In this document: positions 5,796-12,910 of the stretch, in pieces
How the letters are laid out: every line of letters starts with the position of its first letter
Numbering within the stretch: the first letter of the stretch is position 1
Origin: Thermoanaerobaculia bacterium
GTDB taxonomy: Bacteria > Acidobacteriota > Thermoanaerobaculia > Gp7-AA8
Direction: 5' to 3'
Length of the DNA: 14,642 bases
Assembly (NCBI GenBank): GCA_023700825.1
Contig: JAMPYE010000046.1
Location: 1-14,642 of the forward strand
Notes under the pieces: generated by a model
The model's input: the letters and a program-made list of their open reading frames with translations, nothing else
Databases searched by the model: none
Told to the model about the DNA's origin: nothing
Program-made: the position numbers and the translations under genes

Positions 5796-8747
5796 CTAGA
5801 ACGTCTGTCCGATCCAGAACGTGCGGACGGTGTCGTCCTCCAGGGTGTCGAGGTTGGTTCGTTTCGCCCAGTCCCAATGCAGCTCGAGCCCGAGGAAATT
5901 GAACGCGATTCCCCAGCCGACGGCCGCCTTTCCGTTCTGCAGCTGACCGTCGCTCCAGAACTTCCAGTCCTCCTGTTCCTCGAAATAGGCGCCACCGACG
6001 TCGAAGAACAGGTGCGCGCGGATGTTGGAGAAGTTCAGGTTGAGCGGCGTGTCGATTCGGTCGACCAGCGGGAACCGGAGCTCGAAGTTCGCGTAGAAGG
6101 CCCGCGAGCCGACCAGGCTGTTGTACTCGAAGCCCCGAAGCGTGTTGAGCCCGCCGAAGTAGTAGAAGTTGGGGTTGTTGCCGTCGGAGAAGGCGCCCCA
6201 GATCCGCGACGCGAGCAGGCTGCGCGTCGTGAGCTGCCGGTAGTTCCGGAAGTCGACGATGATGTCGGCGGAGGTGGTTCCCCCGTCCTCCGTGTCGTAT
6301 GCGTACTGCGTGATGATGTTGTAGCGCCGCCCGGAGATCGGCCCGAACGACCGGAAGTGCGTGTTGTCGCCCGAGAACCCCGCGAAGACGATCGGGAAGT
6401 CGTCGCTGAACTTGATGAACTCCACGCCTCCCGGCACCAGCACCGGGTACGAGATGCTTCGGCTGATGTACCCGCCGCCCCACTCGACTCGCCGGTTGCG
6501 GTCGATCGGATAGCTCATGAAGCCGATGATCCCCGTCGTGCTGTAGGTCTCTTCGTCCCGCACGACGTCGCCGGTCTCGTCGACGTACGCGTAGTACTCG
6601 TTCTCGTCGAAGAGGCGGACACCCCAGTTCGTCCTCTTGCGCGCGTCGAGGTAGATGAAGTCGAAGTTCGCGAACGTCGACACGGAGTCGAGCGACGCGA
6701 TGAACCGCCGCCCACCGAGCATGTCGCTCATCGTGATGATCGAGCGCGACACGAACGTCTGGTCGTCGGTGAAGCCCGCGTTGACCGAGACGTCGTCGAC
6801 GAAGAGCCGGAACTTCCCTTCGTCCCGGATGTTCTCCTCGTCGATGGCGACCTCCACGGGGGGAACGAACGCTCCCCTGTCGGATTCGAGCAGCGGCGCC
6901 GACGGAAGCACTTCGGCCGCGACCACCTTGAACGGCTTCGCCGTGTCGGTGATGTAGAGGCTGTTGCGCCCCCGGTAGTAGGAGCTGAAGACGAGCTTCT
7001 CGACCCCTTTCTCTCCGATGAACACCTGCGGAACCGTGCTGCCACCGACGACGTCGGTGTACTGCCACACCTCACCCGACTCGAGGTCCTTCGAATAGAT
7101 GTTGTATGCGGCGAACACCGTCGGATCGATCTTCGGCTCCTCGACGGTCGGCGCCTCGGCTCCCGGAACCGCGGCCGCGGCCTTCACCGGCTCGTTGCGC
7201 CCCGTCTGCCGGTCGGACGAGAAGAAGATCCTGCGGCCGTCGGGCGCGTAGACGGCGTCGATGTCGTTCCACTCGCCCTCGGTAACCTTGAAGCGGACCT
7301 TCGGGTCGGTGAGATCGAGACGGAAGATCTTCGAGAAACCGTCGACCACCGACGAGTAGATCAGCCATCGCCCGTCGGGAGAGAACGAAGGCGACGCGTC
7401 GAAGAAGTCGTCGTTCGTCACGTTCGTGGTCTCGCCGCTCTCGAGGTCGTACATGAAGATGTCGGCCTTGTTGCCCAGGAAGCCGTGGAACGCGATCTTC
7501 TTCCCGTCGGGAGAGAAGGCCGGGTTGAGCTGCTGCTCCACGCTCATCTCGACAGAACGCTCCAGCTTCGCCGTCACCGCGTTCACCAGGACGAGATGCC
7601 GTCCCCGCTCCTTCTTCGCGAAGAAGGCGATCTGGTCGCCGTCCGGGCTGAACGCGAGGTCGCGCCCCATCAGCGGGCCGGTCGTGAGGAACTGACCGAT
7701 GATGTACTCGTACTTCTCCGGAAGGCCTTTCGTGAGGTTGCGGACGAGCTCGCGCTTCGGCACGTTGAACAGTGCGACGTCGATGTCCTGCTTGTACGTC
7801 GTCAGCGCGACGACCAGGTCGCCCGACGGCGAGATCGCCGGCGAGGTCTCCGTGCTCCGCACTCCTTCCTGGACGCGGAACGGCTCGCCATACTCCTGCG
7901 GCTCTCCCTTCTCGATCAGCGTGGGAAGGAAGCGCTTGCGGAGCCAGGTGCGGAACTTTCTGTCGAACTCCTCGGGGGTCAGGTTGAAGGCGCGCTTGAG
8001 CGCCCGGTCGACCGAGGGCCCGAGCGCGTTGCGGTACTCCATGACGAAATCGCGGACGCCTTCCTCTCCCCACTCCAGCTCGATGAACTTGAAGACCGCG
8101 TGGCCGAACCGGTAGGCGAAGAAGCCGCCGAAGCCCGACTTCACCGAGGGGATCAGGTCGTTGACGACGGCGTCACGCAACACCATCCGGTCGTGCGTGT
8201 CCTCGTCCTCGGCCATGTACGACGCGAGCCCCTCCATGAACCACGTTGGCGGGCGCGAGCGCACCGCGAGGTCGTAGCGGCCGCGGAAGAGAATCTCGTA
8301 CTCGAAGATGTGCGTGAGCTCGTGCTTGATGAGCGCGTACACCTTCTCGTCGGGCAGGTCGATCGGCAGCACCATCCGGTTGCGCACCGGCTCGGCGAAC
8401 GCGCCAACCCCCTCGGGGATGAAGTTGAAGATCACGTTCGTCTGCTCGAACGCGGAATGCGTCGCGTAGAAGATCAGCGGGATCCGCTTCGAAATCTGGA
8501 AGTTGAACTTCCGCGACAGCTCGTCGTAGGCGCTCTCGGAGAAGTTCACCACCTTCTGGAGCGACGCCCGCTCTTCCTCGTAGAAATAGATCTCGAAGTG
8601 CGTCGACTGGTAGATCTGCCACTTGAAGTCGTCGTAGACGATCTTGTTCTTGCCGAACGCGAACGCCGAGACCGGCGAGAGAAGCACGAACAGCACAGCC
8701 AGAAGCCGGGACGTCTGTCGGATCACGCGAGCCCTCCCGAAGCGCAT
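5796..8747 (-). CDS. Exported zinc-peptidase-like / beta-propeller / outer-membrane barrel fusion protein
   Basis: The 983-residue protein has three parts. A signal peptide (about 1-30, ending SPVSAFA) leads into a peptidase-MA-like domain (about 36-280) with the zinc motif HELTH (142-146) and a downstream Glu in FMEGLASYMAE (E172), the arrangement of a gluzincin metallopeptidase. Residues about 295-610 are a TolB/DPP-like beta-propeller with repeated SPDG-type turns at 307, 367, 412, 456 and 501; an Ala/Pro/Glu-rich insert lies at about 521-540. Residues about 660-983 look like an outer-membrane beta-barrel (alternating aromatic strands, Gly-rich YISRS and YFGGLNTLRGFEYNS segments) and end in Phe, as BAM substrates do. 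A role in envelope proteolysis, assembly or export is inferred. It is co-directional with two exported-protein genes upstream. ATG 8747 is the longest start; GTG 8726 has the better ribosome binding site. Confidence 0.87.
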   Translation of the reverse strand: MRFGRARVIRQTSRLLAVLFVLLSPVSAFAFGKNKIVYDDFKWQIYQSTHFEIYFYEEERASLQKVVNFSESAYDELSRKFNFQISKRIPLIFYATHSAFEQTNVIFNFIPEGVGAFAEPVRNRMVLPIDLPDEKVYALIKHELTHIFEYEILFRGRYDLAVRSRPPTWFMEGLASYMAEDEDTHDRMVLRDAVVNDLIPSVKSGFGGFFAYRFGHAVFKFIELEWGEEGVRDFVMEYRNALGPSVDRALKRAFNLTPEEFDRKFRTWLRKRFLPTLIEKGEPQEYGEPFRVQEGVRSTETSPAISPSGDLVVALTTYKQDIDVALFNVPKRELVRNLTKGLPEKYEYIIGQFLTTGPLMGRDLAFSPDGDQIAFFAKKERGRHLVLVNAVTAKLERSVEMSVEQQLNPAFSPDGKKIAFHGFLGNKADIFMYDLESGETTNVTNDDFFDASPSFSPDGRWLIYSSVVDGFSKIFRLDLTDPKVRFKVTEGEWNDIDAVYAPDGRRIFFSSDRQTGRNEPVKAAAAVPGAEAPTVEEPKIDPTVFAAYNIYSKDLESGEVWQYTDVVGGSTVPQVFIGEKGVEKLVFSSYYRGRNSLYITDTAKPFKVVAAEVLPSAPLLESDRGAFVPPVEVAIDEENIRDEGKFRLFVDDVSVNAGFTDDQTFVSRSIITMSDMLGGRRFIASLDSVSTFANFDFIYLDARKRTNWGVRLFDENEYYAYVDETGDVVRDEETYSTTGIIGFMSYPIDRNRRVEWGGGYISRSISYPVLVPGGVEFIKFSDDFPIVFAGFSGDNTHFRSFGPISGRRYNIITQYAYDTEDGGTTSADIIVDFRNYRQLTTRSLLASRIWGAFSDGNNPNFYYFGGLNTLRGFEYNSLVGSRAFYANFELRFPLVDRIDTPLNLNFSNIRAHLFFDVGGAYFEEQEDWKFWSDGQLQNGKAAVGWGIAFNFLGLELHWDWAKRTNLDTLEDDTVRTFWIGQTF
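8732..8738 (-). promoter_or_regulatory. Strong Shine-Dalgarno favouring a GTG start at 8726
   Basis: GGGAGGG (8738 to 8732, minus strand) precedes a GTG at 8726 by 5 nt. Starting there gives a protein opening VIRQTSRLL, still a good signal peptide. The ATG at 8747 has only a weaker GAGG 2 nt upstream. The true protein may therefore be 7 residues shorter. Confidence 0.55.
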
Positions 8748-8787
8748 CGCCTCGTCCCCGGTTCCCTGCCGACCCGCTGGCCGCGGA

Positions 8788-9471
8788 TCAGTCGAACAGG
8801 TAGCGGGTCGAGGTCGTTTCCTGCGAGATGAACATGCTGAGGATCTGCTTCTCCATCGAACGCAGGTTCTCGAAGAGCCCCATCAGCTCGTCGTAGTTGC
8901 GCCCGTCGAACTGCTTGAAGTCGCGAAAGTTCTCTTCGGCGACCTTCTCCCCGGTGTCGCCGTCGAACACGACGAAGACGATGTCGAAGACGAAGCCGGT
9001 GCTCTCCACCAGGACCTGCCGGTAGTAGGTCCGACCGTCGACCGGCGAGGTGTACTCCTCGGTCTTGTAGCCCGCCTTGTCTTCGACGTCGAAGTCGATC
9101 GAGCCGCTGAGCACGTAGTCGGCGCCGCTCCTGGCCGCGACCGACTTCCAGAAATCGCGATTCGCCGCGAGCTCCTTCGTGTCCGACGTCGGAAGCTTCT
9201 CGCTCGATGCGTCGAAGATCTCGAGCTTGGTCTCCTTGTCCAGCTTCTTCTTCAGGTAACGGGAGAACTCCATCTGCACGTCGACCTTCGAGGCCCGGTC
9301 GGTCCGATCCTCGGCCGCGACGACGATGACGAACGGTGCGATGGCGACGTGCGTCCCCTCGGAGAGCGCGAAGCGCGGCCTCACGGGGAGCGTCAGCGTC
9401 GCCTCGAAGACTCCGGCGAAGAGCGTGACCGGCGCGAGAATCGCGACAGCCGCGAACAGTGCGCGCCTCAT
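8788..9471 (-). CDS. Exported protein with CsgG/TolB-N-like fold
   Basis: The 227-residue protein has an N-terminal signal peptide (MRRALFAAVAILAPVTLFAG, about 1-20) and no lipobox Cys, so it is probably periplasmic. The mature part follows the TolB-N/CsgG/FlgO pattern: a strand HVAIAPFVIVV (41-51), a helix ending FSRYLKKKL (69-77), a strand LEIFDASS, then the helix FWKSVAARSGADYVLSGSI (107-125), where GADYVLSG is the family hallmark, and long strands to the end. The charged C-terminus (ENLRSMEKQI) is helical. Assignment to a fold class is by pattern only. Its ATG overlaps the stop of the TPR lipoprotein gene as ATGA, and GGAG lies 8 nt upstream, so it is translationally coupled. The barrel gene starts about 40 bp downstream. 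A part in assembling or serving that outer-membrane protein is inferred. Confidence 0.8.
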   Translation of the reverse strand: MRRALFAAVAILAPVTLFAGVFEATLTLPVRPRFALSEGTHVAIAPFVIVVAAEDRTDRASKVDVQMEFSRYLKKKLDKETKLEIFDASSEKLPTSDTKELAANRDFWKSVAARSGADYVLSGSIDFDVEDKAGYKTEEYTSPVDGRTYYRQVLVESTGFVFDIVFVVFDGDTGEKVAEENFRDFKQFDGRNYDELMGLFENLRSMEKQILSMFISQETTSTRYLFD

Positions 9472-9902
9472 GGCGTGGTCTCCTTCTCTGCGCCGAGCAC
9501 CTTCGGCTCCCGCTTCTTGAACTTCGCGTAGAACTCGGAGAAGCGGCTGTAGTTCTTCTGGATGTACGGATTCGCGCGATCGACCTGCAGCGCCTTGAGG
9601 TAGGCCTCTCGCGCCATCTCGAATTCGCCGCTGCTCTCGTACGCGACACCGAGGTTGCTCAGCGCCATGGCGTTGTTCGGCTCGATCTGGACCGCGCGCT
9701 TGTAGCGGAACGTCGCCTCGCGCCAGAGGCCCTCGCGCGCGGCCTTCGAGCCGATTCGAATCTGCGCCTCGGCCGTCTTCAGATCGGACCCGGTCGTCCC
9801 GCATCCGGAGAGCGCCGCGACGAGCGTGACCGCGGCAAGCAGCCTCGCGGTGGAGCCCGCGAGACCGATACGAAGCATCGCTGCGTGCTGAATGGTTGTC
9901 AT
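9468..9902 (-). CDS. TPR-repeat outer-membrane-type lipoprotein
   Basis: From the ATG at 9902 the protein has 144 residues. A signal peptide ends in the lipobox LSGC (C34), the lipidation site. The mature part carries tetratricopeptide repeats: REGLWREATFRYKRAVQIEP (57-75) and ALSNLGVAYESSGEFEMAREAYLKALQVD (80-108), each with the TPR spacing of small and large residues, and a half repeat after NPYIQKNYSRF. PilW/NlpI-like proteins of this type act as scaffolds in the envelope. Start candidates are 9902 and 9878; neither has a Shine-Dalgarno. A TATAAT 14 nt before the 9902 ATG makes a near-leaderless start plausible. An upstream in-frame ATG at 9935 would lie before the -10 and is rejected. First gene of the envelope operon. 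Confidence 0.85.
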   Translation of the reverse strand: MTTIQHAAMLRIGLAGSTARLLAAVTLVAALSGCGTTGSDLKTAEAQIRIGSKAAREGLWREATFRYKRAVQIEPNNAMALSNLGVAYESSGEFEMAREAYLKALQVDRANPYIQKNYSRFSEFYAKFKKREPKVLGAEKETTP

Positions 9903-9915
9903 TGGATGAGCTCGC

Positions 9916-9945
9916 ATTATAATTACGCGCCACACACACCCTCAA
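9916..9945 (-). promoter_or_regulatory. Sigma-70-type promoter of the envelope operon
   Basis: On the minus strand TTGAGG (9945 to 9940), an 18-bp spacer and a perfect TATAAT (9921 to 9916) form the best-matching promoter in the window. The predicted start near 9908 is only about 6 nt before the lipoprotein ATG at 9902, so the leader is very short or absent. dprA starts divergently at 9977. Confidence 0.6.
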
Positions 9946-9976
9946 CGGCTACGCCTCTCTCCTTCAACACAAACCC

Positions 9977-11071
9977 GTGAACAATTCGACATCGTGGAGC
10001 CCCCGCGACTGGGTGCTTGCCTGGTCATTCAGCGAAAGTCTCTCCAACCGACAGATACGTCTGCTCGCCGACGCCGGACTTGCGTGCGACGCAATCGCCC
10101 ACGCATCCGACACCACACTCTTCGAAGCGGCGGAGATCCGCCCGGACACGGCACGCCTCGTCCGCGCCGCCCCGCGGATTCCGAGGCTCCGGGAGAAGTC
10201 CGCGCTCGTCGCGCCACGCGTGACGACCCTGGTCGACCCCGACTACCCGCCGCTTCTGCGCCGCACCGCCGACCCGCCGGCGCACCTCTTCACGCTCGGC
10301 GACCGCGCGCTCCTCGGGACGCCCGCGGTCGCCGTGGTCGGCTCGCGTCGCGCCTCTCCTTATGGAGTGAACGTCGCGAGCCGCATCGCGCGCGAGCTCG
10401 CCTCGGCGGGAATCACCGTCGTATCGGGCCTCGCGAGCGGCATCGACGCCGCCGCGCACCTCGCGGCGCTAGACGCCGGAGGCCCGACGATCGCCGTGCT
10501 CGGCACCGGGATCGACATCGCCTACCCGCGCGGAAACCGCACGCTCCAGAAGCGAATCGCCGGTCACGGGCTCCTCCTCTCGGAGTTCGATGACGGCACG
10601 ACGCCGCGCCCGCAGAACTTCCCCGTGCGCAACCGGATCATCGCAGGCATCGCCCTCGGCGTGGTCGTCATCGAGGCGGGCGAGCGGAGCGGGTCGCTCA
10701 TCACCGCGCGTCTCGCGTCGGAAGAAGGGCGCGAGGTCTTCGCCGTGCCCGGCTCGGTCTTCTCACCCGCGACGAAGGGGACGCACCGCCTCATCCAGGA
10801 CGGGGCGAAGCTGCTGCACGACCTCGACGATCTCTACGACGAGCTGCCCGCGCTGCGCCCGTCAAACCCGGCGTCGGGCGCCCCGAAACCGCCGGCCGAG
10901 CCTGCGCTCGCCGCACTCTGGTCGCGCATCCCGAGCGACGAGGCGATCCACCCCGATTCACTGGTCGACGAGAGCACGCCGCTCCCGCGGCTTCTCGAGC
11001 TGCTGCTCGCGCTCGAGATCGCAGGGCTGGTGAGACGCGTGGGAGGAGGGCGCTACGTTAGGCGGGAGTGA
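9977..11071 (+). CDS. dprA: DNA-processing protein DprA (DNA uptake / RecA loader)
   Basis: This 364-residue protein is full-length for the family. In natural transformation DprA binds incoming single-stranded DNA in the cytoplasm and loads RecA on it. An N-terminal helical (SAM-like) region (about 15-65) precedes the Rossmann-like DprA core: VVGSRRASPYG (120-130), VVSGLASGIDAAAH (148-161), TIAVLGTGIDIAYP (171-184), FPVRNRIIAGI (215-225), SGSLITARLASEEGREVFAVPGS (238-260) and GTHRLIQDGAKLL (268-280). A C-terminal winged-helix region (about 310-360) is present, as in many DprA proteins. The start is GTG at 9977; there is no Shine-Dalgarno sequence. It stands alone, divergent from the envelope operon. 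The topA gene that often follows dprA is not here. Presence of dprA does not by itself prove competence. Confidence 0.96.
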   Translation: MNNSTSWSPRDWVLAWSFSESLSNRQIRLLADAGLACDAIAHASDTTLFEAAEIRPDTARLVRAAPRIPRLREKSALVAPRVTTLVDPDYPPLLRRTADPPAHLFTLGDRALLGTPAVAVVGSRRASPYGVNVASRIARELASAGITVVSGLASGIDAAAHLAALDAGGPTIAVLGTGIDIAYPRGNRTLQKRIAGHGLLLSEFDDGTTPRPQNFPVRNRIIAGIALGVVVIEAGERSGSLITARLASEEGREVFAVPGSVFSPATKGTHRLIQDGAKLLHDLDDLYDELPALRPSNPASGAPKPPAEPALAALWSRIPSDEAIHPDSLVDESTPLPRLLELLLALEIAGLVRRVGGGRYVRRE

Positions 11072-11082
11072 GGGGGAGTGGA

Positions 11083-11112
11083 GATTTCGGATTTCGGATT
11101 TCGAATTTCGGA
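11083..11112. repeat. Tandem heptamer repeat GGATTTC, about 4 units
   Basis: About four units of a GGATTTC heptamer (one degenerate, CGAATTT) lie just after the dprA stop, between convergent genes. The same family of heptamers appears at the right edge of the window. Confidence 0.8.
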
Positions 11113-11154
11113 AGCCGGAGACGCCGCGGTCGGAGGTTCGCGATGTCGGGAGAC

Positions 11155-11511
11155 TTACTCCGCGGTCTCCGGACCCTGCTCCGCGCCTTCTGCCGCGTCC
11201 AGCTCGCAGGCGACACGGTCGGCCACCTGCGTCGCGACGACCGTCGCGACGCCGACGGCCACGGAGATCTGGAGGATGCGCAGCAGCGGCCTGGGCAGCG
11301 CGTAGCCGAGCACGATGCCGGTGGCGACGCCGGCCGCGACGAGCTGCGGCGCGTTCTCCCCGGCAAGACGGCCCAGGTCGAGGTCGCCGCGGAGCCTGTC
11401 GATGTCCCCGCGGAACTTCCGGTCGAGCGCCTCGACGCGGTCGGCGACTCCCTTGCGGGCGCCGTCGATCGAGGCCTTGATCGTGTTCCTCACGTCGTTC
11501 GTCGAGCTCAT
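11155..11511 (-). CDS. Small membrane-anchored protein, YqjD/DUF883-like in layout
   Basis: The protein has 118 residues. Residues 1-50 are charged and helical (TIKASIDGARKGVADRVEAL, then RKFRGDIDRLRGDLDLGRLA), suggesting a coiled coil facing the cytoplasm. One or two hydrophobic segments follow (about 57-76 and 78-97: GVATGIVLGYALPRPLLRIL and ISVAVGVATVVATQVADRV), and the tail is acidic. E. coli YqjD/ElaB have a similar plan and bind ribosomes at the membrane in stationary phase, but sequence identity is not claimed. The ATG at 11511 has AGGAGA 6 nt upstream and overlaps the stop of the holin-like gene as ATGA, so the two are coupled. No catalytic residues are seen. Confidence 0.75.
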   Translation of the reverse strand: MSSTNDVRNTIKASIDGARKGVADRVEALDRKFRGDIDRLRGDLDLGRLAGENAPQLVAAGVATGIVLGYALPRPLLRILQISVAVGVATVVATQVADRVACELDAAEGAEQGPETAE

Positions 11512-11933
11512 GGGCGTTCTCCTGATGATTGCGTCTTTGCCGGTGGCAGAGCGGGTGATTTCGCCGAGGGCGCGCGCTCCGCGGGCGCCGGCGGTTCGGG
11601 AGCGAGCTTCTTCTTCGCGGCAGCCGCGGTGAGCGCCGCCGCGACGAAGAGGATGACGGTCTCGATCAGAGCCGCCCAGCCGCTTCCCACGAGCGGCGAG
11701 AGGAGCAGCATCATGGCGATCAGGACGAAGACGATTCCCGCCATCGCGAGGAACGCCGCGACGAGAAAGAGCGCGATCGCCGCGCCGGAGCGGGCGACCG
11801 TATCGCGCATCTCCAGCTTGGCCAGCGCGATCTCTCCGCGAACCAGCGTCGACGCAAGCCCCGCGATGTCGTGTACCAGCTCGCCGATCGACGGCTCCCG
11901 GTGCTCTCTCTCGTCTGTCTCGATCATCTGCAT
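11508..11933 (-). CDS. Phage-holin-superfamily-like (YqjE / Phage_holin_3_6-type) membrane protein
   Basis: The protein has 141 residues. An amphipathic N-terminal stretch (SIGELVHDIAGLASTLVRGE, about 15-34, then IALAKLEMRDTV) precedes two transmembrane helices (about 50-80 and 86-106), and the tail is Ala/Pro-rich and disordered. The motif of LVRxEIxLAKxEM leading into two helices is characteristic of the chromosomal YqjE / Phage_holin_3_6 proteins (PF07332). These are core stress-associated membrane proteins in many bacteria and not evidence of a prophage. The ATG at 11933 follows AGGGG by 4 nt. A TATGAT box (11960 to 11955) upstream may be its -10. It is coupled by ATGA to the YqjD-like gene, and this pairing mirrors the E. 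coli yqjDE order by type. Confidence 0.78.
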   Translation of the reverse strand: MQMIETDEREHREPSIGELVHDIAGLASTLVRGEIALAKLEMRDTVARSGAAIALFLVAAFLAMAGIVFVLIAMMLLLSPLVGSGWAALIETVILFVAAALTAAAAKKKLAPEPPAPAERAPSAKSPALPPAKTQSSGERP

Positions 11934-12029
11934 TCAACCCCTGGAATCGCGCATATCATAACGGAGTTATCGCGCACTCGGACGGCAGGCAACCTGCCGC
12001 CGAACGAGGATCGGAGTCCCTTTCCCATC

Positions 12030-12392
12030 ATGCAGGTCGAGCTCGTCAAGGAGTTCCGCTTCGAAGCGGCCCACTATCTGCCCAACGTCCCCGAGGGGCA
12101 CAAGTGCCGGAGGATGCACGGGCACTCGTTTCGCGGCGAGGTCGCGGTGCGCGGCGACGTCGATCCGGCGACCGGCTGGCTGATCGATTTCGCCGACCTG
12201 CAGAAGCTCGTCCGCCCCATCGTCGAGCGCCTCGACCACTACACGCTCAACGAGATCCCCGGGCTCGAGAACCCGACCTCGGAGCTGCTCGCTGCCTGGA
12301 TCTGGGGCCAGCTCAAGCCGAAGCTCCCGATTCTCGAGCGGATCACGATCGAGGAGACCTGCACCTCCCGCTGCCACTACTTCGGCGGGTAA
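12030..12392 (+). CDS. queD: 6-carboxy-5,6,7,8-tetrahydropterin synthase (queuosine / 7-deazapurine pathway)
   Basis: This 120-residue protein is full-length for the PTPS/QueD family. QueD converts 7,8-dihydroneopterin triphosphate to 6-carboxytetrahydropterin in the cytoplasm, the second step toward preQ0 and queuosine in tRNA. Zinc ligands H15 (FEAAHYLP), H30 and H32 (MHGHSF) are present, with the catalytic Cys C26 in the QueD-type CxxxHGH spacing. D69-H70 (LDHYTLNEI) and E109/E110 (TIEETCTSRCHY) complete the active site. The CxxxHGH form favours QueD over sepiapterin-making PTPS. The ATG at 12030 begins MQVELVKEFRFEAAH, the normal N-terminus. The upstream open frame to 11871 runs antisense through the holin-like gene and is rejected. 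A GGAG about 13 nt upstream is a rather distant Shine-Dalgarno. The queC/queE/queF genes are not in the window. Confidence 0.95.
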   Translation: MQVELVKEFRFEAAHYLPNVPEGHKCRRMHGHSFRGEVAVRGDVDPATGWLIDFADLQKLVRPIVERLDHYTLNEIPGLENPTSELLAAWIWGQLKPKLPILERITIEETCTSRCHYFGG

Positions 12393-12477
12393 CGGCTCGG
12401 AATCGCGGAATTCTTCGTTTTTTCGGCTCCGTCCCCCGATTTGCCCCCCGATTGCGGCCCCCGCGCAGACTCAATCC

Positions 12478-12498
12478 TGTTAGAGTCCGCGCCGGAGG
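12478..12498 (+). promoter_or_regulatory. Extended -10 and ideal Shine-Dalgarno of the 55-residue gene
   Basis: TGtTAGAGT (12478-12486) resembles an extended -10. GGAGG (12494-12498) lies 6 nt before the ATG at 12505. The -35 region is not recognisable. If the -10 is real, the leader is only about 12 nt and starts right at the Shine-Dalgarno. Confidence 0.45.
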
Positions 12499-12504
12499 TT
12501 TTCC

Positions 12505-12672
12505 ATGTCCAGAATCAATGGTGAGAGATCCAGGGCCGATATCAGCCGTCGCCGGCGTACCGCACAGCGCGTAATCGACCGCGCGCTTCGTGCCGCAACG
12601 AGCGTGAAGACCGCAACGCCCGCCGCAGCCCCGACCGAGCCCGCAGCCAAGCCCACCGCCGCCAAGGCCTGA
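12505..12672 (+). CDS. Small basic protein, 55 residues, function unknown
   Basis: The ATG is preceded by GGAGG at the ideal 6-nt distance, the best Shine-Dalgarno in the window. The product is MSRINGERSRADISRRRR (1-18), then a helical AQRVIDRALRAATSV, then an Ala/Pro/Lys tail (KTATPAAAPTEPAAKP, TAAKA). The strong positive charge and a histone-H1-like tail hint at nucleic-acid or ribosome binding; that is inference, and no family is recognised. The gene is isolated, 112 bp after queD and 485 bp before tldD, and a GCCGGC-atccc-GCCGGC hairpin (12681-12697) 8 nt after the stop could end its transcript. It is too short for a usual gene-length cut-off. Confidence 0.62.
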   Translation: MSRINGERSRADISRRRRTAQRVIDRALRAATSVKTATPAAAPTEPAAKPTAAKA

Positions 12673-12680
12673 CGCTTCGA

Positions 12681-12697
12681 GCCGGCATCCCGCCGGC
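12681..12697 (+). terminator. Hairpin after the 55-residue gene
   Basis: GCCGGC-atccc-GCCGGC forms a 6-bp all-GC stem 8 nt after the stop codon at 12670-12672. There is no U-tract, so termination strength is uncertain. Confidence 0.35.
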
Positions 12698-12910
12698 CAG
12701 CGCCACGACCGGGTCGCATCACAGCTCACAACCGAAAGACGACCGCCACCCCCGATCCCGCCAATTCCGCGGGCCGGCGACTGCATTGCCTGAGTTCGGT
12801 GCGAGGAGTTCGAGCGATGCGAGATCGCACGGTCGCCACCGTCTCGGCGGCACCCCGGCGGCGGGACGCCGGCGCTACGAAAGCCGCCAGCTCTGACCTC
12901 GGCCTGCTCG
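12698..12910. other. Gene-free stretch before the heptamer array
   Basis: No convincing gene is seen. A GCGAT-gcgag-ATCGC inverted repeat lies at about 12817-12831. A Gly/Cys-dense element at 12845-12878 (listed separately) resembles dispersed intergenic repeats. Confidence 0.5.
12845..12878. repeat. Candidate dispersed intergenic repeat (GC-rich, imperfect inverted)
   Basis: The segment includes GGCGGCGGGACGCCGGCGCTAC. Reads of this kind (GTAGCGCCGGCGTCCCGCC in the other orientation) recur as dispersed intergenic elements in several GC-rich bacterial phyla; this is from memory. Only one copy is present here, so repeat status rests on that recollection. Confidence 0.35.

Noticed and set aside
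5742..8831. A 1029-codon open frame on the plus strand, antisense to the peptidase-barrel gene
   Set aside because: Its translation is a low-complexity Arg/Val/Glu/Asp/Leu mix with no domain, typical of the shadow frame of a GC-rich gene. The minus-strand protein has a signal peptide, catalytic motif and repeats.
11508..11933. Prophage remnant suggested by the holin-like protein
   Set aside because: This holin-superfamily type is a common chromosomal membrane protein, and no other phage gene is in the window.
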